Shown in pieces: positions 7,592 through 15,443 of a DNA stretch of 64,000 nt. The DNA is from CAZBAF01 sp964490245 (GTDB lineage Bacteria > Patescibacteriota > Saccharimonadia > Saccharimonadales > JACDBH01): contig CAZBAF010000001.1 of NCBI GenBank assembly GCA_964490245.1, positions 124,001 through 188,000 of the forward strand. The letters are read 5' to 3'. The translations under genes and the position numbers were made by a program. The notes below the pieces were generated by a model, which worked only from the letters and a program-made list of their open reading frames with translations, searched no databases and was not told where the DNA came from. Each line of letters opens with the position of its first letter. Position 1 is the stretch's first letter.

Positions 7592-9787
7592 ATGAAAATA
7601 CAAGTACCACTTCTCAATAGGACAATCGAACTCGCAGAAAAACCAAAGCCTGCCAAGGGCGGCAAGATGACTGATGAGGTCGGTGTTGCTGGTGACGTTG
7701 TCTTTAATGGCTTCAAAGACGAAGAAGCTCGCAGCGATAAAATCACCATTAAGCAGTACCGCGAAATGCTAGACAAAGACCCTACTGTCGAGTCACTTTT
7801 CAACATCTTTACGCTGCCGATCATTGCTGCAACCTATCGTATTGATGCAGACAAGAATGACACTGGCGAGGTACAGGCGGAATTCGTGCGTCGTAACTTG
7901 CTAGAACCACCACACAAGGGCGGTATGGAAACGCCAATGAGCTTGTTCTTGGATCAGCTATTGATGTCGGTTGTTGATGGTTTTCAATTATGGGAAAAGG
8001 TATATCGGATTGATGAAGCTGGTCGCTTGGCACTTAAGAAGCTTGCGCATCGTGATAGCATTGGCATTACGCTCAAGCGCGATAAGTACGGTGGTTACGG
8101 CGGCGCCGTGCAGCGCGTCAACTATATGGGCGAATGGAAAGAAATCGAGTTACTTGCATATAAAACATTCTTATTCACACACAACAAGGCGCGCGACTTT
8201 CTCTATGGACGCAGTTCGTTCCGCTCACTGTATCCGAAGTACGACAAGAAGCGTAGACTAGAGTATCTAGACAGTATTGCACTGCAGAATGACGCGATAA
8301 AGCCCAAGGTGTTACTGCGCAAAGAGTCCGGCGCGCTTGGTAAGGAAGAAAAGACTGCACGCAACAAGGCTTTAGCAATGCTTGCGAAGCTCGGAGAGCG
8401 AAAACCAGTTGCTTCGTTGCCGTATGGCTATGATATCAAGGAGCTGAACAGTCAGGGTCGCGATCCACATACATCTATTGAGCGCCAGAATTCCGAAATG
8501 GCTCGTGCTTTTCTTGCTACATTCGCGTTGCTCGGTTCACAGGGTAAAGAAAGCAATGTTGGATCATACGCGCTGAGCGACAATCTTGCTGATATGCTGA
8601 TGATCTCACTTAAGGCATATATGACCAAGGTTGAGGAGCACATCAACCAGTATCTGATTGCTGATTTAATCGATCTGAACTTTGCCGAGAAGCATTACCC
8701 TGAATTCCATTTTGACGATATTACCAGCGACGTGGTTGAGGTTATGACCGATGCCTTCCAGAAGCTGCTTGAGAAAGACCGCATCAGTGATGAGATGGTT
8801 GAGGGTATCGAGCGTGCTACTGCTAACCGTCTTGAGATTGATCTTGAGAAAATCAAGAAAGACCGCAAGAAGCGCGCTGAAGAGGAAGCCAAGGAAGCTG
8901 CCAAATCAGCCAACAATGAGTCTGGCAATGATGACGAAGGGAGTTCTGCCGGAAATTCCGGCGGCAAATTTCTGAGTGATGGGCAGCGCTGGTGGCGCCC
9001 GCTTACTCCGGCTGAGCAGACTGTAAGGCTTGCTGACATCGAAAAGCGAATGGACAATATGGAAGATGAGTTTATCGGTCGTGTTGAACCTGTTCTTAAG
9101 AGCTACTTAGAGTCACTTACTAATAGCGAGGTCGAATCTGGCAACGTAGGCGTTGAGCTGCCCAAGGATTATATTGCGGCAGTATCTGGCACTATTCGTA
9201 CTGCCTACAATTACGCAAAAACTGGTGCAGCTGATGAGCTGAAAGTCGCTGCACCCGCTACCAGCAAAGAAGCCATTGAGAGCATGAAACAGTTTACTGA
9301 TTTTGTCATCAACAAGCAGCAGGATGATTTGAAGAACATTCTGATTGCTGAAAAATTGAAGCATCAGAGACTTACACGCTCGCTTGCTGAGGGCGAAGAA
9401 GAGGAAGATCCAAACACTATATTTAAGACATCGCTGCAGGCGGCGTTCACTGCTTGGCTGGCTCGTATTTTGCGTGCCACAGCAAGTTCAATTGTTGCAA
9501 CTTCCGTTGCCAACGGCCGAGGTGACGTGTTTGATGACGTTGCAGGTAAAGATGATCTATTCCAGCTGTCAGGCATTCTTGACGAGAAGATTTGCCCTAT
9601 GTGTGAAGAGCTTGATGGTAGCGTAGTGACGCGCGATGAGTATCGTCGCACGCGCTGGAAGCCGCCATTCCACTTCAACTGTCGATGCTTGTGGATCTTA
9701 GTGCGCAAGGTATCGCCTGATTACAAGATGCCGGAGGTCACAGGGTTGCCTTTGATGGCTGGTGGTGAGCACGGCCCAAAGATTTGA
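7592..9787 (+). CDS. Portal protein fused to MuF-like head morphogenesis domain
   Basis: The 731-residue protein carries two units normally encoded separately. Residues 1-420 read as a Mu gp29/DUF935-type portal (MLDKDPTVESLFNIFTLPI; DGFQLWEKVYRID; LPYGYDIKELNSQGRD). After a highly charged linker (about 420-460), the C-terminal 250 residues end in the MuF signature GILDEKICPMCEELDG ... HFNCRCLW (about 665-710), with paired cysteines. Portal rings form the DNA entry vertex; MuF proteins are minor head proteins injected or used in assembly. The length, about the sum of both families, and the single open frame indicate a true fusion. Confidence 0.88.
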   Translation: MKIQVPLLNRTIELAEKPKPAKGGKMTDEVGVAGDVVFNGFKDEEARSDKITIKQYREMLDKDPTVESLFNIFTLPIIAATYRIDADKNDTGEVQAEFVRRNLLEPPHKGGMETPMSLFLDQLLMSVVDGFQLWEKVYRIDEAGRLALKKLAHRDSIGITLKRDKYGGYGGAVQRVNYMGEWKEIELLAYKTFLFTHNKARDFLYGRSSFRSLYPKYDKKRRLEYLDSIALQNDAIKPKVLLRKESGALGKEEKTARNKALAMLAKLGERKPVASLPYGYDIKELNSQGRDPHTSIERQNSEMARAFLATFALLGSQGKESNVGSYALSDNLADMLMISLKAYMTKVEEHINQYLIADLIDLNFAEKHYPEFHFDDITSDVVEVMTDAFQKLLEKDRISDEMVEGIERATANRLEIDLEKIKKDRKKRAEEEAKEAAKSANNESGNDDEGSSAGNSGGKFLSDGQRWWRPLTPAEQTVRLADIEKRMDNMEDEFIGRVEPVLKSYLESLTNSEVESGNVGVELPKDYIAAVSGTIRTAYNYAKTGAADELKVAAPATSKEAIESMKQFTDFVINKQQDDLKNILIAEKLKHQRLTRSLAEGEEEEDPNTIFKTSLQAAFTAWLARILRATASSIVATSVANGRGDVFDDVAGKDDLFQLSGILDEKICPMCEELDGSVVTRDEYRRTRWKPPFHFNCRCLWILVRKVSPDYKMPEVTGLPLMAGGEHGPKI

Positions 9788-9819
9788 CAGATATATTGTT
9801 GTCATATAGATGCTTATGA

Positions 9820-9865
9820 TATAATCAGCATAACGAACGCGGTTACAGCAGTAGCCGCGTTTTCT
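9820..9865 (+). promoter_or_regulatory. Promoter-hairpin module 3
   Basis: Extended -10 TGATATAAT (TATAAT at 9820-9825) with a possible TTGTCA 15 bp upstream. An 11-bp stem AACGCGGTTAC / GTAGCCGCGTT (9836-9846 and 9851-9861) with loop AGCA follows, then TTCT. This copy has the longest uninterrupted stem and starts the head-gene operon. Confidence 0.75.
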
Positions 9866-9916
9866 ATTGTGGTGGCAAATGGCTGTAGCCTTTTAGTTCG
9901 AAGGAAAATTACAGCT

Positions 9917-11149
9917 ATGAGCAAACAAAATCATTCACCACAGAGCTTTGTTTACGTCACCAAAGGTGGCGATGTTGAGCTTGCTGAACACGACGGCAAG
10001 TTTAAGCGTTTTCGCAAAATGATTGCCAAGTATGGCGAGTTTGTTGATCCGCGTGGCGGTAAGCAGCCAATGAAGCTTGATAAGGCTTGGGCTGAGAAAA
10101 TCGTCGATAACTTTAAGTCAGGTGTACGCGGTTATGTTCCGGTTCCGCTCGGACATCCCAAAACTGACGCTGAATTAGCTGAGAAAAACAAGGGCGAATT
10201 GATCGATCTCGAAGCTGGCGAAGATGGCCTATATGGCACGCTTGAGATTCGCGACACCGAAACTATCGAAGCAATCGAATCTAAGCGCATCCCAGATACG
10301 AGCGTCGCCTTTGACGATGACTATCAAGACAAGAGCACTGGCAAGTGGGTTGGCCCCACCCTGAAGCACGTCGGTTTAGTTGTGAACCCATACCTTAAGG
10401 GTATGACACAGTTTGAGCCAGCGTTGTCTGAGGGTGCTAGTGCTGCAGTGCTGTTTAGCGATAGCGTCGAAGCCAACGGTGATAACAACAATAACGAAAA
10501 GGAGGAAATTACCATGGCTACAGTTAAAAACGAGCGCGATTTCCCGGTAGAGGTCACCTACACGGAAAACGACGAAGAGAAAAAGGTCACCATTGAGCCG
10601 GGTGCCGAAATCGAAGTACCTGAGGATCAGGTCGAGGCTGTGACTAAGCAAATTACCGATGCTCAGAAGCCTGAAGAAGAGCAAGAAGAAAGTGGCGACG
10701 GCGATGATGGCGGCGAACAGCTTTCAGAAGCTGAGAAGAAGGCAAAAGAACTAGCTGAGCGCGAAGCCGAGATTGCACGCAAGCAGGCTGAATTGGCGGA
10801 GCGTGAAGCTAATGCTGAATACGAACGATTGCTTAGCGAGGGCAAGATCGTTCCAGCTCAGAAAAATGCATATATTGCCCTTGCTGCGAAAGGCTCGGCT
10901 ACGGTCGAACTTTCAGATGGAACTGAGAAAACTGTCAGCGTACTCCTATCGGAACTCTTTGAGGCAGCGCCTAAGGGCAAATATCTCAGCGAGGAAGGTG
11001 CTGGAGGCGATGATGGTGGTGACGGCGGTGACGACGATGTAGAGCTGTCTGAGGAGGAGAAGTCCTTGGCAGAAAGCTTCGGCAACACCCCAGAAGAATT
11101 AGCCGAATTCAAAAAGAACGGCGATGTAACTATTAAAAACGAGGAGTAA
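9917..11149 (+). CDS. Prohead protease with C-terminal scaffold (Mu I-like)
   Basis: ATG 9917 follows AAGGA; the in-frame GTG/ATG upstream codons (from 9,869) lie in the module's leader. The 410-residue protein starts with a domain resembling Mu gpI-like phage proteases (VRGYVPVPLGHPKTDAE; KHVGLVVNPYLKGM). After about residue 195 it becomes a low-complexity acidic scaffold with a long predicted coiled coil (ELAEREAEIARKQAELAERE) and acidic glycine tracts. This protease-scaffold order is classical for phages in which the scaffold is also made from an internal start, and that start is visible at 10,514. Processing clears the prohead before DNA entry. Confidence 0.85.
   Translation: MSKQNHSPQSFVYVTKGGDVELAEHDGKFKRFRKMIAKYGEFVDPRGGKQPMKLDKAWAEKIVDNFKSGVRGYVPVPLGHPKTDAELAEKNKGELIDLEAGEDGLYGTLEIRDTETIEAIESKRIPDTSVAFDDDYQDKSTGKWVGPTLKHVGLVVNPYLKGMTQFEPALSEGASAAVLFSDSVEANGDNNNNEKEEITMATVKNERDFPVEVTYTENDEEKKVTIEPGAEIEVPEDQVEAVTKQITDAQKPEEEQEESGDGDDGGEQLSEAEKKAKELAEREAEIARKQAELAEREANAEYERLLSEGKIVPAQKNAYIALAAKGSATVELSDGTEKTVSVLLSELFEAAPKGKYLSEEGAGGDDGGDGGDDDVELSEEEKSLAESFGNTPEELAEFKKNGDVTIKNEE
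10514..11149 (+). CDS. Nested in-frame scaffold protein
   Basis: Inside the protease gene and in the same frame, an ATG at 10,514 is preceded by AAAAGGAGG with 8-bp spacing, the best ribosome-binding site in the head operon. Initiation there would give a 211-residue protein (MATVKNERDF...) containing only the acidic, coiled-coil scaffold part. This is the arrangement of lambda C/Nu3 and Mu I/Z. Seen directly: the site and frame. Inferred: that both products are made. Confidence 0.75.
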   Translation: MATVKNERDFPVEVTYTENDEEKKVTIEPGAEIEVPEDQVEAVTKQITDAQKPEEEQEESGDGDDGGEQLSEAEKKAKELAEREAEIARKQAELAEREANAEYERLLSEGKIVPAQKNAYIALAAKGSATVELSDGTEKTVSVLLSELFEAAPKGKYLSEEGAGGDDGGDGGDDDVELSEEEKSLAESFGNTPEELAEFKKNGDVTIKNEE

Positions 11150-11155
11150 ATCAAG

Positions 11156-11581
11156 ATGGCAGATTTAACCGCACCAAAAGATGATCAGCGCCAGAATGGT
11201 GAACTTGTAGCTGTCAAGCTGGCAGCTGTTAAGGTCTACAAGGGCGCACTACTAACTTTTAACAGCGATGGCTATGCAGATGTCGGTGACGCTAATGAGC
11301 GCTTCGCTGGTGTCGCTGCAGAAACCGTCGACAACAGTGGTGGCGCTGCAGGTGACAAAGAAGTTCGCGTCTGGCGACGCGGCGTTGTATCTGTAGGATG
11401 TTCAGCTGCAACTCAGGCTGATGTTGGTAAGTTGGCGTATGTTTCAGATGACCAAACTGTTGCCTTCACGCCAAGCGCTGGATCTATTCCTATCGGTACA
11501 GTTGTTGGCTTCGTTTCAGCCACTGAAGTTCGTGTAGATATCAACGTAACTGCGCCTCAGTACGCAACCCCTGCATCTTAA
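11156..11581 (+). CDS. Capsid decoration/cement protein (DUF2190-like)
   Basis: A 141-residue protein with repeated short beta strands (VYKGALLTF; YADVGDANERFAGVAAETVDN; VRVWRRGVVSVGC; FTPSAGSIPIGTVVGFVSATEVRVDI), the pattern of DUF2190-type capsid cement proteins that sit between protease/scaffold and major capsid genes. It lies in exactly that position, 6 bp after the scaffold stop. Its role would be stabilising the expanded capsid. The family call rests on pattern and position. Confidence 0.75.
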   Translation: MADLTAPKDDQRQNGELVAVKLAAVKVYKGALLTFNSDGYADVGDANERFAGVAAETVDNSGGAAGDKEVRVWRRGVVSVGCSAATQADVGKLAYVSDDQTVAFTPSAGSIPIGTVVGFVSATEVRVDINVTAPQYATPAS

Positions 11582-11610
11582 TACAGGCGAATAACAGAAA
11601 GGAATAGGAC

Positions 11611-12498
11611 ATGATTATCACAAAAGAAGTCTTACAAGGACTTGAAACTAACATCAACGTCACTTGGCAGAAGCGCTTCAAGGCAGCTAAATGGGCTGAC
11701 CTATGGAAGAAAGTTGCAATGCCTGTTAACAGTAAAAACGCAAGCGAAAAGTATGCTTGGCTTGGATCTGTACCGGGCTTGCGTGAGTTCAAGGACGAGC
11801 GTATTCCGGGCACTCTGAGCGGTTACAGCTACGAGATTGACAACAAGAAATGGGAGTCAACTCTCGATGTTGATCGTGACCTGATCGAGGACGATCGTAC
11901 AGGCGAGATCATGATGGCTGTTTCTCAGCTCGCAACCAAGGCTGCACAGCACTACACTCGTCTAATTTGTGCTACCTTTAAGGCTGGCTTTAGCACTCCT
12001 ATTTACGACGGCCAGAACTTCTTTAGCGGAAGCCACCCACTTGGCAGCAACTACCTTGGTAGTAGCAAAGACTTAAACGGCACAAACCTTGATGCTGCAG
12101 AAGCTCTGCTTGCTGGACAAAAGGATGACAAAGGTGAGCCACTTGGTTACCGTGGTACTCACATCATCTGTGGCCCTGCTCTTGCACCAACCGCACGTGC
12201 TCTCATGAACAAAGAGTTATTGTCTGGTGGCGAAAGCAACGTTCACTACAAGAGGTACGAAGTGATTGAGCTTCCATACCTTGATGTTCAGAACGACAAG
12301 CAGTGGGCACTTGCTGACCTTTCAACTGGTCTGATGCCATTCATTCTGCAAATCCGCGTACCTATCAAGTTGGTCGCTAAGACTGACCTTACAAGTGATC
12401 GTGCCTTTGACAAGGACATCTTCACTTGGGGTACTCGCGCTCGTCACAACGCTGGTTTCGGTAATCACCAGCAAATCGTCGGCGCAGTAGCATCCTAG
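11611..12498 (+). CDS. Major capsid protein (Mu gpT-like)
   Basis: The 295-residue protein matches the Mu major head subunit pattern: an N-terminal helix (EVLQGLETNINVTWQKRF), then YAWLGSVPGLREFKDERI, WESTLDVDRDLIEDD and a C-terminal IFTWGTRARHNAGFGNHQQIVGA. GAAAGGA precedes ATG 11,611 by about 8 bp. Hundreds of copies form the shell. Gene order protease/scaffold-decoration-capsid is standard. A GC-rich hairpin follows the stop. Confidence 0.9.
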   Translation: MIITKEVLQGLETNINVTWQKRFKAAKWADLWKKVAMPVNSKNASEKYAWLGSVPGLREFKDERIPGTLSGYSYEIDNKKWESTLDVDRDLIEDDRTGEIMMAVSQLATKAAQHYTRLICATFKAGFSTPIYDGQNFFSGSHPLGSNYLGSSKDLNGTNLDAAEALLAGQKDDKGEPLGYRGTHIICGPALAPTARALMNKELLSGGESNVHYKRYEVIELPYLDVQNDKQWALADLSTGLMPFILQIRVPIKLVAKTDLTSDRAFDKDIFTWGTRARHNAGFGNHQQIVGAVAS

Positions 12499-12514
12499 TA
12501 GTGGTCAGACGTAA

Positions 12515-12538
12515 GGGGCAAGCAATACGGCTTGCCCC
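12515..12538 (+). other. Stable hairpin after capsid gene
   Basis: GGGGCAAGC / GCTTGCCCC pairs perfectly over 9 bp with a 6-nt loop, 17 bp after the capsid stop. There is no T-tract, so it is more likely an mRNA-stability or processing element that raises capsid mRNA than a terminator. A second weak inverted repeat (CTTGAT...ATCAAG) follows. Confidence 0.55.
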
Positions 12539-12580
12539 GAGGCTTGATCATTAAAGCATCAAGGAAGGAGAAAAAGCACC

Positions 12581-12985
12581 ATGTCGAAGCAATACAAACT
12601 TAAATTAAACCTACCACAGTCACTTAAAAACGCTGATCAGCGTGTACTTGAAGGTACCGAGATTGTCGTTACGCGCGACAGGGGCTATGTTGGCCCTCTG
12701 ACTGATGCGGAGTTAAAGATTGCAGAGAATGACCCTTATGTGATCGTCGAGTCCGTTGCTCGCAAAGTAAGCTCAGCTGATGAATCTAACAGTGACGACG
12801 AATCAAAAGAACAGCAAAAACGCGGCAGCGGCAAACAAAAAGGCAGCAAGAAGAACGGTAAAAAGGACGAGGCAAAGACCGAGGAAGCTACCGACAGCGA
12901 AGTTGAAACTGCTGACAAGGAAGAAGCACCCGTTGATGGCGATGAAAAAGGCGCTCAGGGTGGCGACGAATCAAAAGAACAGTAA
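12581..12985 (+). CDS. Hypothetical structural-region protein with charged low-complexity tail
   Basis: AAGGAGAAAAAG precedes ATG 12,581. The first 60 residues look folded (YKLKLNLPQS; GTEIVVTRDRGYVGPLTDAE); the remaining 70 are alternating lysine- and glutamate/aspartate-rich repeats without hydrophobic residues, certainly disordered. The sequence DESKEQ occurs twice. Position after the capsid suggests a head-associated protein, but no family is recognised. Confidence 0.55.
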   Translation: MSKQYKLKLNLPQSLKNADQRVLEGTEIVVTRDRGYVGPLTDAELKIAENDPYVIVESVARKVSSADESNSDDESKEQQKRGSGKQKGSKKNGKKDEAKTEEATDSEVETADKEEAPVDGDEKGAQGGDESKEQ

Positions 12986-13002
12986 TTTAAGGAGTTACAT
13001 CA

Positions 13003-13692
13003 ATGGCGCACTATGAGACGCTACAAGCTATTCTCAAAGAAGCCGGACTTAGTCACGCCGTTTATAGCGAGAGTCCGAGCGGTACCATTGATGGCTCCAA
13101 TAAAGCATTCACTGTCGCTAACAAGCCGTTAACTGATGCAAACGGCGATGATAAGGTAGACACGGAAGATGTGCAGGCATACGTTGACGGCACCCCTGTT
13201 GTCGTAGAAGAGGTTGACGCTCGGTTTGGTACCATTACGCTCACTCAGGCACCAACCGAAAGTGCGGATATTACTATTGATTACTGGTACTCGAATTACG
13301 AGCTATCTGAAGTTGAGCGTATTCGTGAGGAAGCTGAGGCGTGGATCAATAACCGTATGAAGTCGGTAGATCCATGTGCTCCATACGGTACTGGCGATGA
13401 TCCAGTGCCAGCAACAGTACGTAACTTGTGTCGGCGGTATGCTGCTGCTCTTTTGCTTATTCGTGAATATGGATACAACCAAGACACCGAAGATACTAGC
13501 AAGGATGGCTATAGACGGCTTGAGGCTGTCAAGGCTGATCTGGAAGCATATGCGCTAGCTGGCGGCGAATGTGGCGAAAGTAGTGATGGTGGCGATGATG
13601 GTGGTCTTGGTGACATCTCTGCTACTAGTGACGGAGATTTATTCGGTAGATTCGAAGATATTCAGCGTCCTAACAGCGACGGGCGGTGGTGA
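13003..13692 (+). CDS. Head-tail connector (gp36/DUF1320-like) with EF-hand-like loop
   Basis: Residues 10-90 form a beta-rich domain of the kind found in phage adsorption proteins (GSNKAFTVANKP ... FGTITLTQAP ... ITIDYWY). Inserted in it is DANGDDKVDTED (about 45-57), which matches the calcium-binding loop of dockerin/EF-hand motifs. Residues 105-190 are helical and resemble Mu gp36-type connector proteins (VERIREEAEAWINNRM; ATVRNLCRRYAAALLLIREYG). The C-terminus is glycine/aspartate-rich. The position between capsid and tail-completion genes supports a head-completion role. Confidence 0.7.
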   Translation: MAHYETLQAILKEAGLSHAVYSESPSGTIDGSNKAFTVANKPLTDANGDDKVDTEDVQAYVDGTPVVVEEVDARFGTITLTQAPTESADITIDYWYSNYELSEVERIREEAEAWINNRMKSVDPCAPYGTGDDPVPATVRNLCRRYAAALLLIREYGYNQDTEDTSKDGYRRLEAVKADLEAYALAGGECGESSDGGDDGGLGDISATSDGDLFGRFEDIQRPNSDGRW

Positions 13693-14117
13693 TGGCTAGG
13701 GTTAGCGTATCATTCTCAGTAGAGGGTGATGTCGAGGTCGTATCGATGTTTGAGGCGGCTCGCGTTCGTGCGCGTGATTTGCGTACTCCGCTTCGACGCA
13801 TCGGCGAAATGATGCTAAAAACCATCGACAAGAACTATGACACGCATGGTGGTGTTTGGGGTCGATGGAAGAGGCGCAAGAAAAGCTACCCTTGGCCAAT
13901 GCTTGAACAAACTGGCCAGATGCGCAGAAGCTTTTACGACAAGGTTGGTAGTGATTACGTTGAGATTGGCAACAATGATCCGCGCGATATCTTTAAATAC
14001 CACCAGAGCAAGGCGCCACGCACGAGCAATTTGCCGCGTCGTGTGATGATGGCTATCGCTGAAGATCAGCGTCGTGAATCTATGAGAATACTACAAGAGC
14101 ACATCATGGGGAGGTAG
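13692..14117 (+). CDS. Virion morphogenesis / tail completion protein (Mu gpG-like)
   Basis: ATG 13,692 overlaps the previous stop by 1 bp. The 141-residue protein has the features of phage virion morphogenesis proteins (PF05069): an N-terminal strand domain, FEAARVRARDLRTPLRRIGEMML, and WGRWKRRKKSYPWPMLEQTGQMRRSF, the L-x-x-TG-x-L/M-R-x-S motif typical of the family, followed by a histidine-containing helix (FKYHQSKAPRTSNLPRR). Such proteins complete the neck between head and tail. Confidence 0.82.
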   Translation: MARVSVSFSVEGDVEVVSMFEAARVRARDLRTPLRRIGEMMLKTIDKNYDTHGGVWGRWKRRKKSYPWPMLEQTGQMRRSFYDKVGSDYVEIGNNDPRDIFKYHQSKAPRTSNLPRRVMMAIAEDQRRESMRILQEHIMGR

Positions 14118-14119
14118 AT

Positions 14120-14632
14120 ATGGCGCGCTATAAAGATCCAATACTAAATAGAATCAAGGAAATACTAGACCGAGATGGCCCGAAAGAGCTTAAGGGCAAA
14201 TATGGCATTGGCGACCCCGGTGTAGTCAATAAGTCACAGCTACCAATGTGCTTTATATCCTATGAGGCTCAAAGTCTCATTGATAGTACGTCGGCAGAGT
14301 GGCAATCTACCCTGCCGATCATCGTGAATGTTGTATATGATATGTCTAGAGATTTTGGTCAGGGCTTAAACGCCACCAGCCACAGTAGCCTGATCGAGCT
14401 TGTATGCGGTCGAAATGATGACTTTACTATCAGAGATGATAGTATCTTGGGTGCTTTGCGTAAAAATCAAGATATGACGGCCGAGGGCGATACTTATCAG
14501 CTGTTCATTGATGTTGGCACGCCTACAGATATAGATTTTGACTACCAAAACCGCAATAAAGGGCTGGTTACAGCCGAAGCAGTAGTTCGTTTCAGGGTCA
14601 TTACGAGTCAGCTACGAACTGAATTTCTATGA
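14120..14632 (+). CDS. Probable tail terminator / minor tail protein
   Basis: GGGGAGG lies 6 bp before ATG 14,120. The 170-residue protein has an N-terminal helix (DPILNRIKEILDRDGP), alternating strands (PMCFISYEAQSLIDS; TLPIIVNVVYDMSRDFG) and a C-terminal strand (AVVRFRVITSQL), the general fold of tail terminator proteins. Position between the neck and tail-tube genes is right for this function. Homology is not obvious by eye. It overlaps the 3' end of a leftward gene by 25 bp. Confidence 0.6.
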   Translation: MARYKDPILNRIKEILDRDGPKELKGKYGIGDPGVVNKSQLPMCFISYEAQSLIDSTSAEWQSTLPIIVNVVYDMSRDFGQGLNATSHSSLIELVCGRNDDFTIRDDSILGALRKNQDMTAEGDTYQLFIDVGTPTDIDFDYQNRNKGLVTAEAVVRFRVITSQLRTEFL

Positions 14633-15075
14633 TCAGCAACGAAAATCTTGAATTTTTTGTTGTTTGTTTCGAGCATAGTTGCGTATGATTGCGCCATCGA
14701 TGACGCAGTACTTGAAATACCGCTGTCTTTGATGGCATTTTCGAGCACAATTTCACCGTCTTTGACTGTCAGCACGCTTACGATCTTGACATTCACCTTT
14801 GTTTGCTTCTTTTTAGCTGCAAGACCAAGCACGCCAAAGGCTGCGACACGGGTCAATGACGTTCTGGAGTCAGAAACGGTACTGTCTTGGGCTTCATAAT
14901 CGAAACCGAGCACATTATCCCACGTGATAAACAGTAGCTCATCCTTCTTTTTCCTGACTGATATGCCATTTTCGGACGCTTCGAGCGTCAATACGTGATG
15001 ACCACTAATCGATGGATGCGATCCGAAATACTCGCCTGAAATTTTGGCGGATTTCTTTTTACCAAATAATCCCAT
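14608..15075 (-). CDS. Leftward cargo gene, PH-like domain protein
   Basis: This is one of only two leftward genes in the late region. ATG at 15,075 has GGGAG at 9 bp and its own promoter with an extended -10 (TGATATAAT). The 155-residue protein starts with a basic segment (GLFGKKKSAKI), then a beta-rich region (HVLTLEASENGISVRKKKDELLFITWDNVLGFDYE) like bacterial PH-type domains, then helices. No signal peptide. Independent promoter, opposite strand and lack of virion similarity fit a 'moron' expressed in the lysogen. Function unknown. Confidence 0.75.
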   Translation of the reverse strand: MGLFGKKKSAKISGEYFGSHPSISGHHVLTLEASENGISVRKKKDELLFITWDNVLGFDYEAQDSTVSDSRTSLTRVAAFGVLGLAAKKKQTKVNVKIVSVLTVKDGEIVLENAIKDSGISSTASSMAQSYATMLETNNKKFKIFVADHRNSVRS

Positions 15076-15097
15076 ACACAAAACTCCCTTTTTGGCA

Positions 15098-15106
15098 ATT
15101 ATATCA
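15098..15106 (-). promoter_or_regulatory. Extended -10 promoter of the leftward PH-like gene
   Basis: Read leftward, TGATATAAT lies 23 bp before the ATG at 15,075, with AGACAA 16 bp further upstream as a poor -35. It sits 33 bp from the divergent TATAAT of module 4 (15,139), so the two promoters share a short control region. Confidence 0.55.
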
Positions 15107-15138
15107 CGTGGTTCTAGCGTTGTCTTTTGTGTTTATGC

Positions 15139-15236
15139 TATAATGACCTTAACAAACGCGGTTAACAGCAGCCGCGTTTTTCTTTTTGCGTAAATTTGCG
15201 CTCGCGAAGCGTGGTCTGTCTGTGACCACGTTTTTT
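15139..15236 (+). promoter_or_regulatory. Promoter-hairpin module 4 with two hairpins
   Basis: Extended -10 TGCTATAAT (15,139-15,144) is followed by stem AAACGCGGT / GCCGCGTTT (15,154-15,162 and 15,171-15,179) and a T-tract. Uniquely, a second hairpin follows (CGTGGTC / GACCACG, 15,210-15,216 and 15,224-15,230) with its own TTTTTT and the same downstream ATTTGGCAA sequence seen in other modules. It heads the tail operon. Confidence 0.7.
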
Positions 15237-15260
15237 ATTTGGCAAGGAATCGAGGCAAAT

Positions 15261-15443
15261 ATGAGCACATCAAAGTCAAAGCGCAACCAAATTGAAAAAA
15301 CCGCACAAGCAACGGCTGAAGCACCAACGAGCAAGAAGCAGCCGATGCAGACTTTCTATTTTCCCGAAAAGAACTTGAAAGTGGAAGCGCCCACACTCAA
15401 GGAAGCCATAGCCAAAGCTAACAGTAAGAAGGAGGGTAAATAA
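15261..15443 (+). CDS. Small basic hypothetical protein (60 aa)
   Basis: ATG 15,261 has AAGGA and GAGG upstream; the frame continues further 5' but through the module hairpin. The 60-residue product is lysine/serine/alanine-rich at its N-terminus and then has KQPMQTFYFPEKNLKVEAPTLKEA-type sequence. It ends at the base before the tail tube gene's ATG, so it is coupled to it. No family recognised. Confidence 0.55.
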   Translation: MSTSKSKRNQIEKTAQATAEAPTSKKQPMQTFYFPEKNLKVEAPTLKEAIAKANSKKEGK

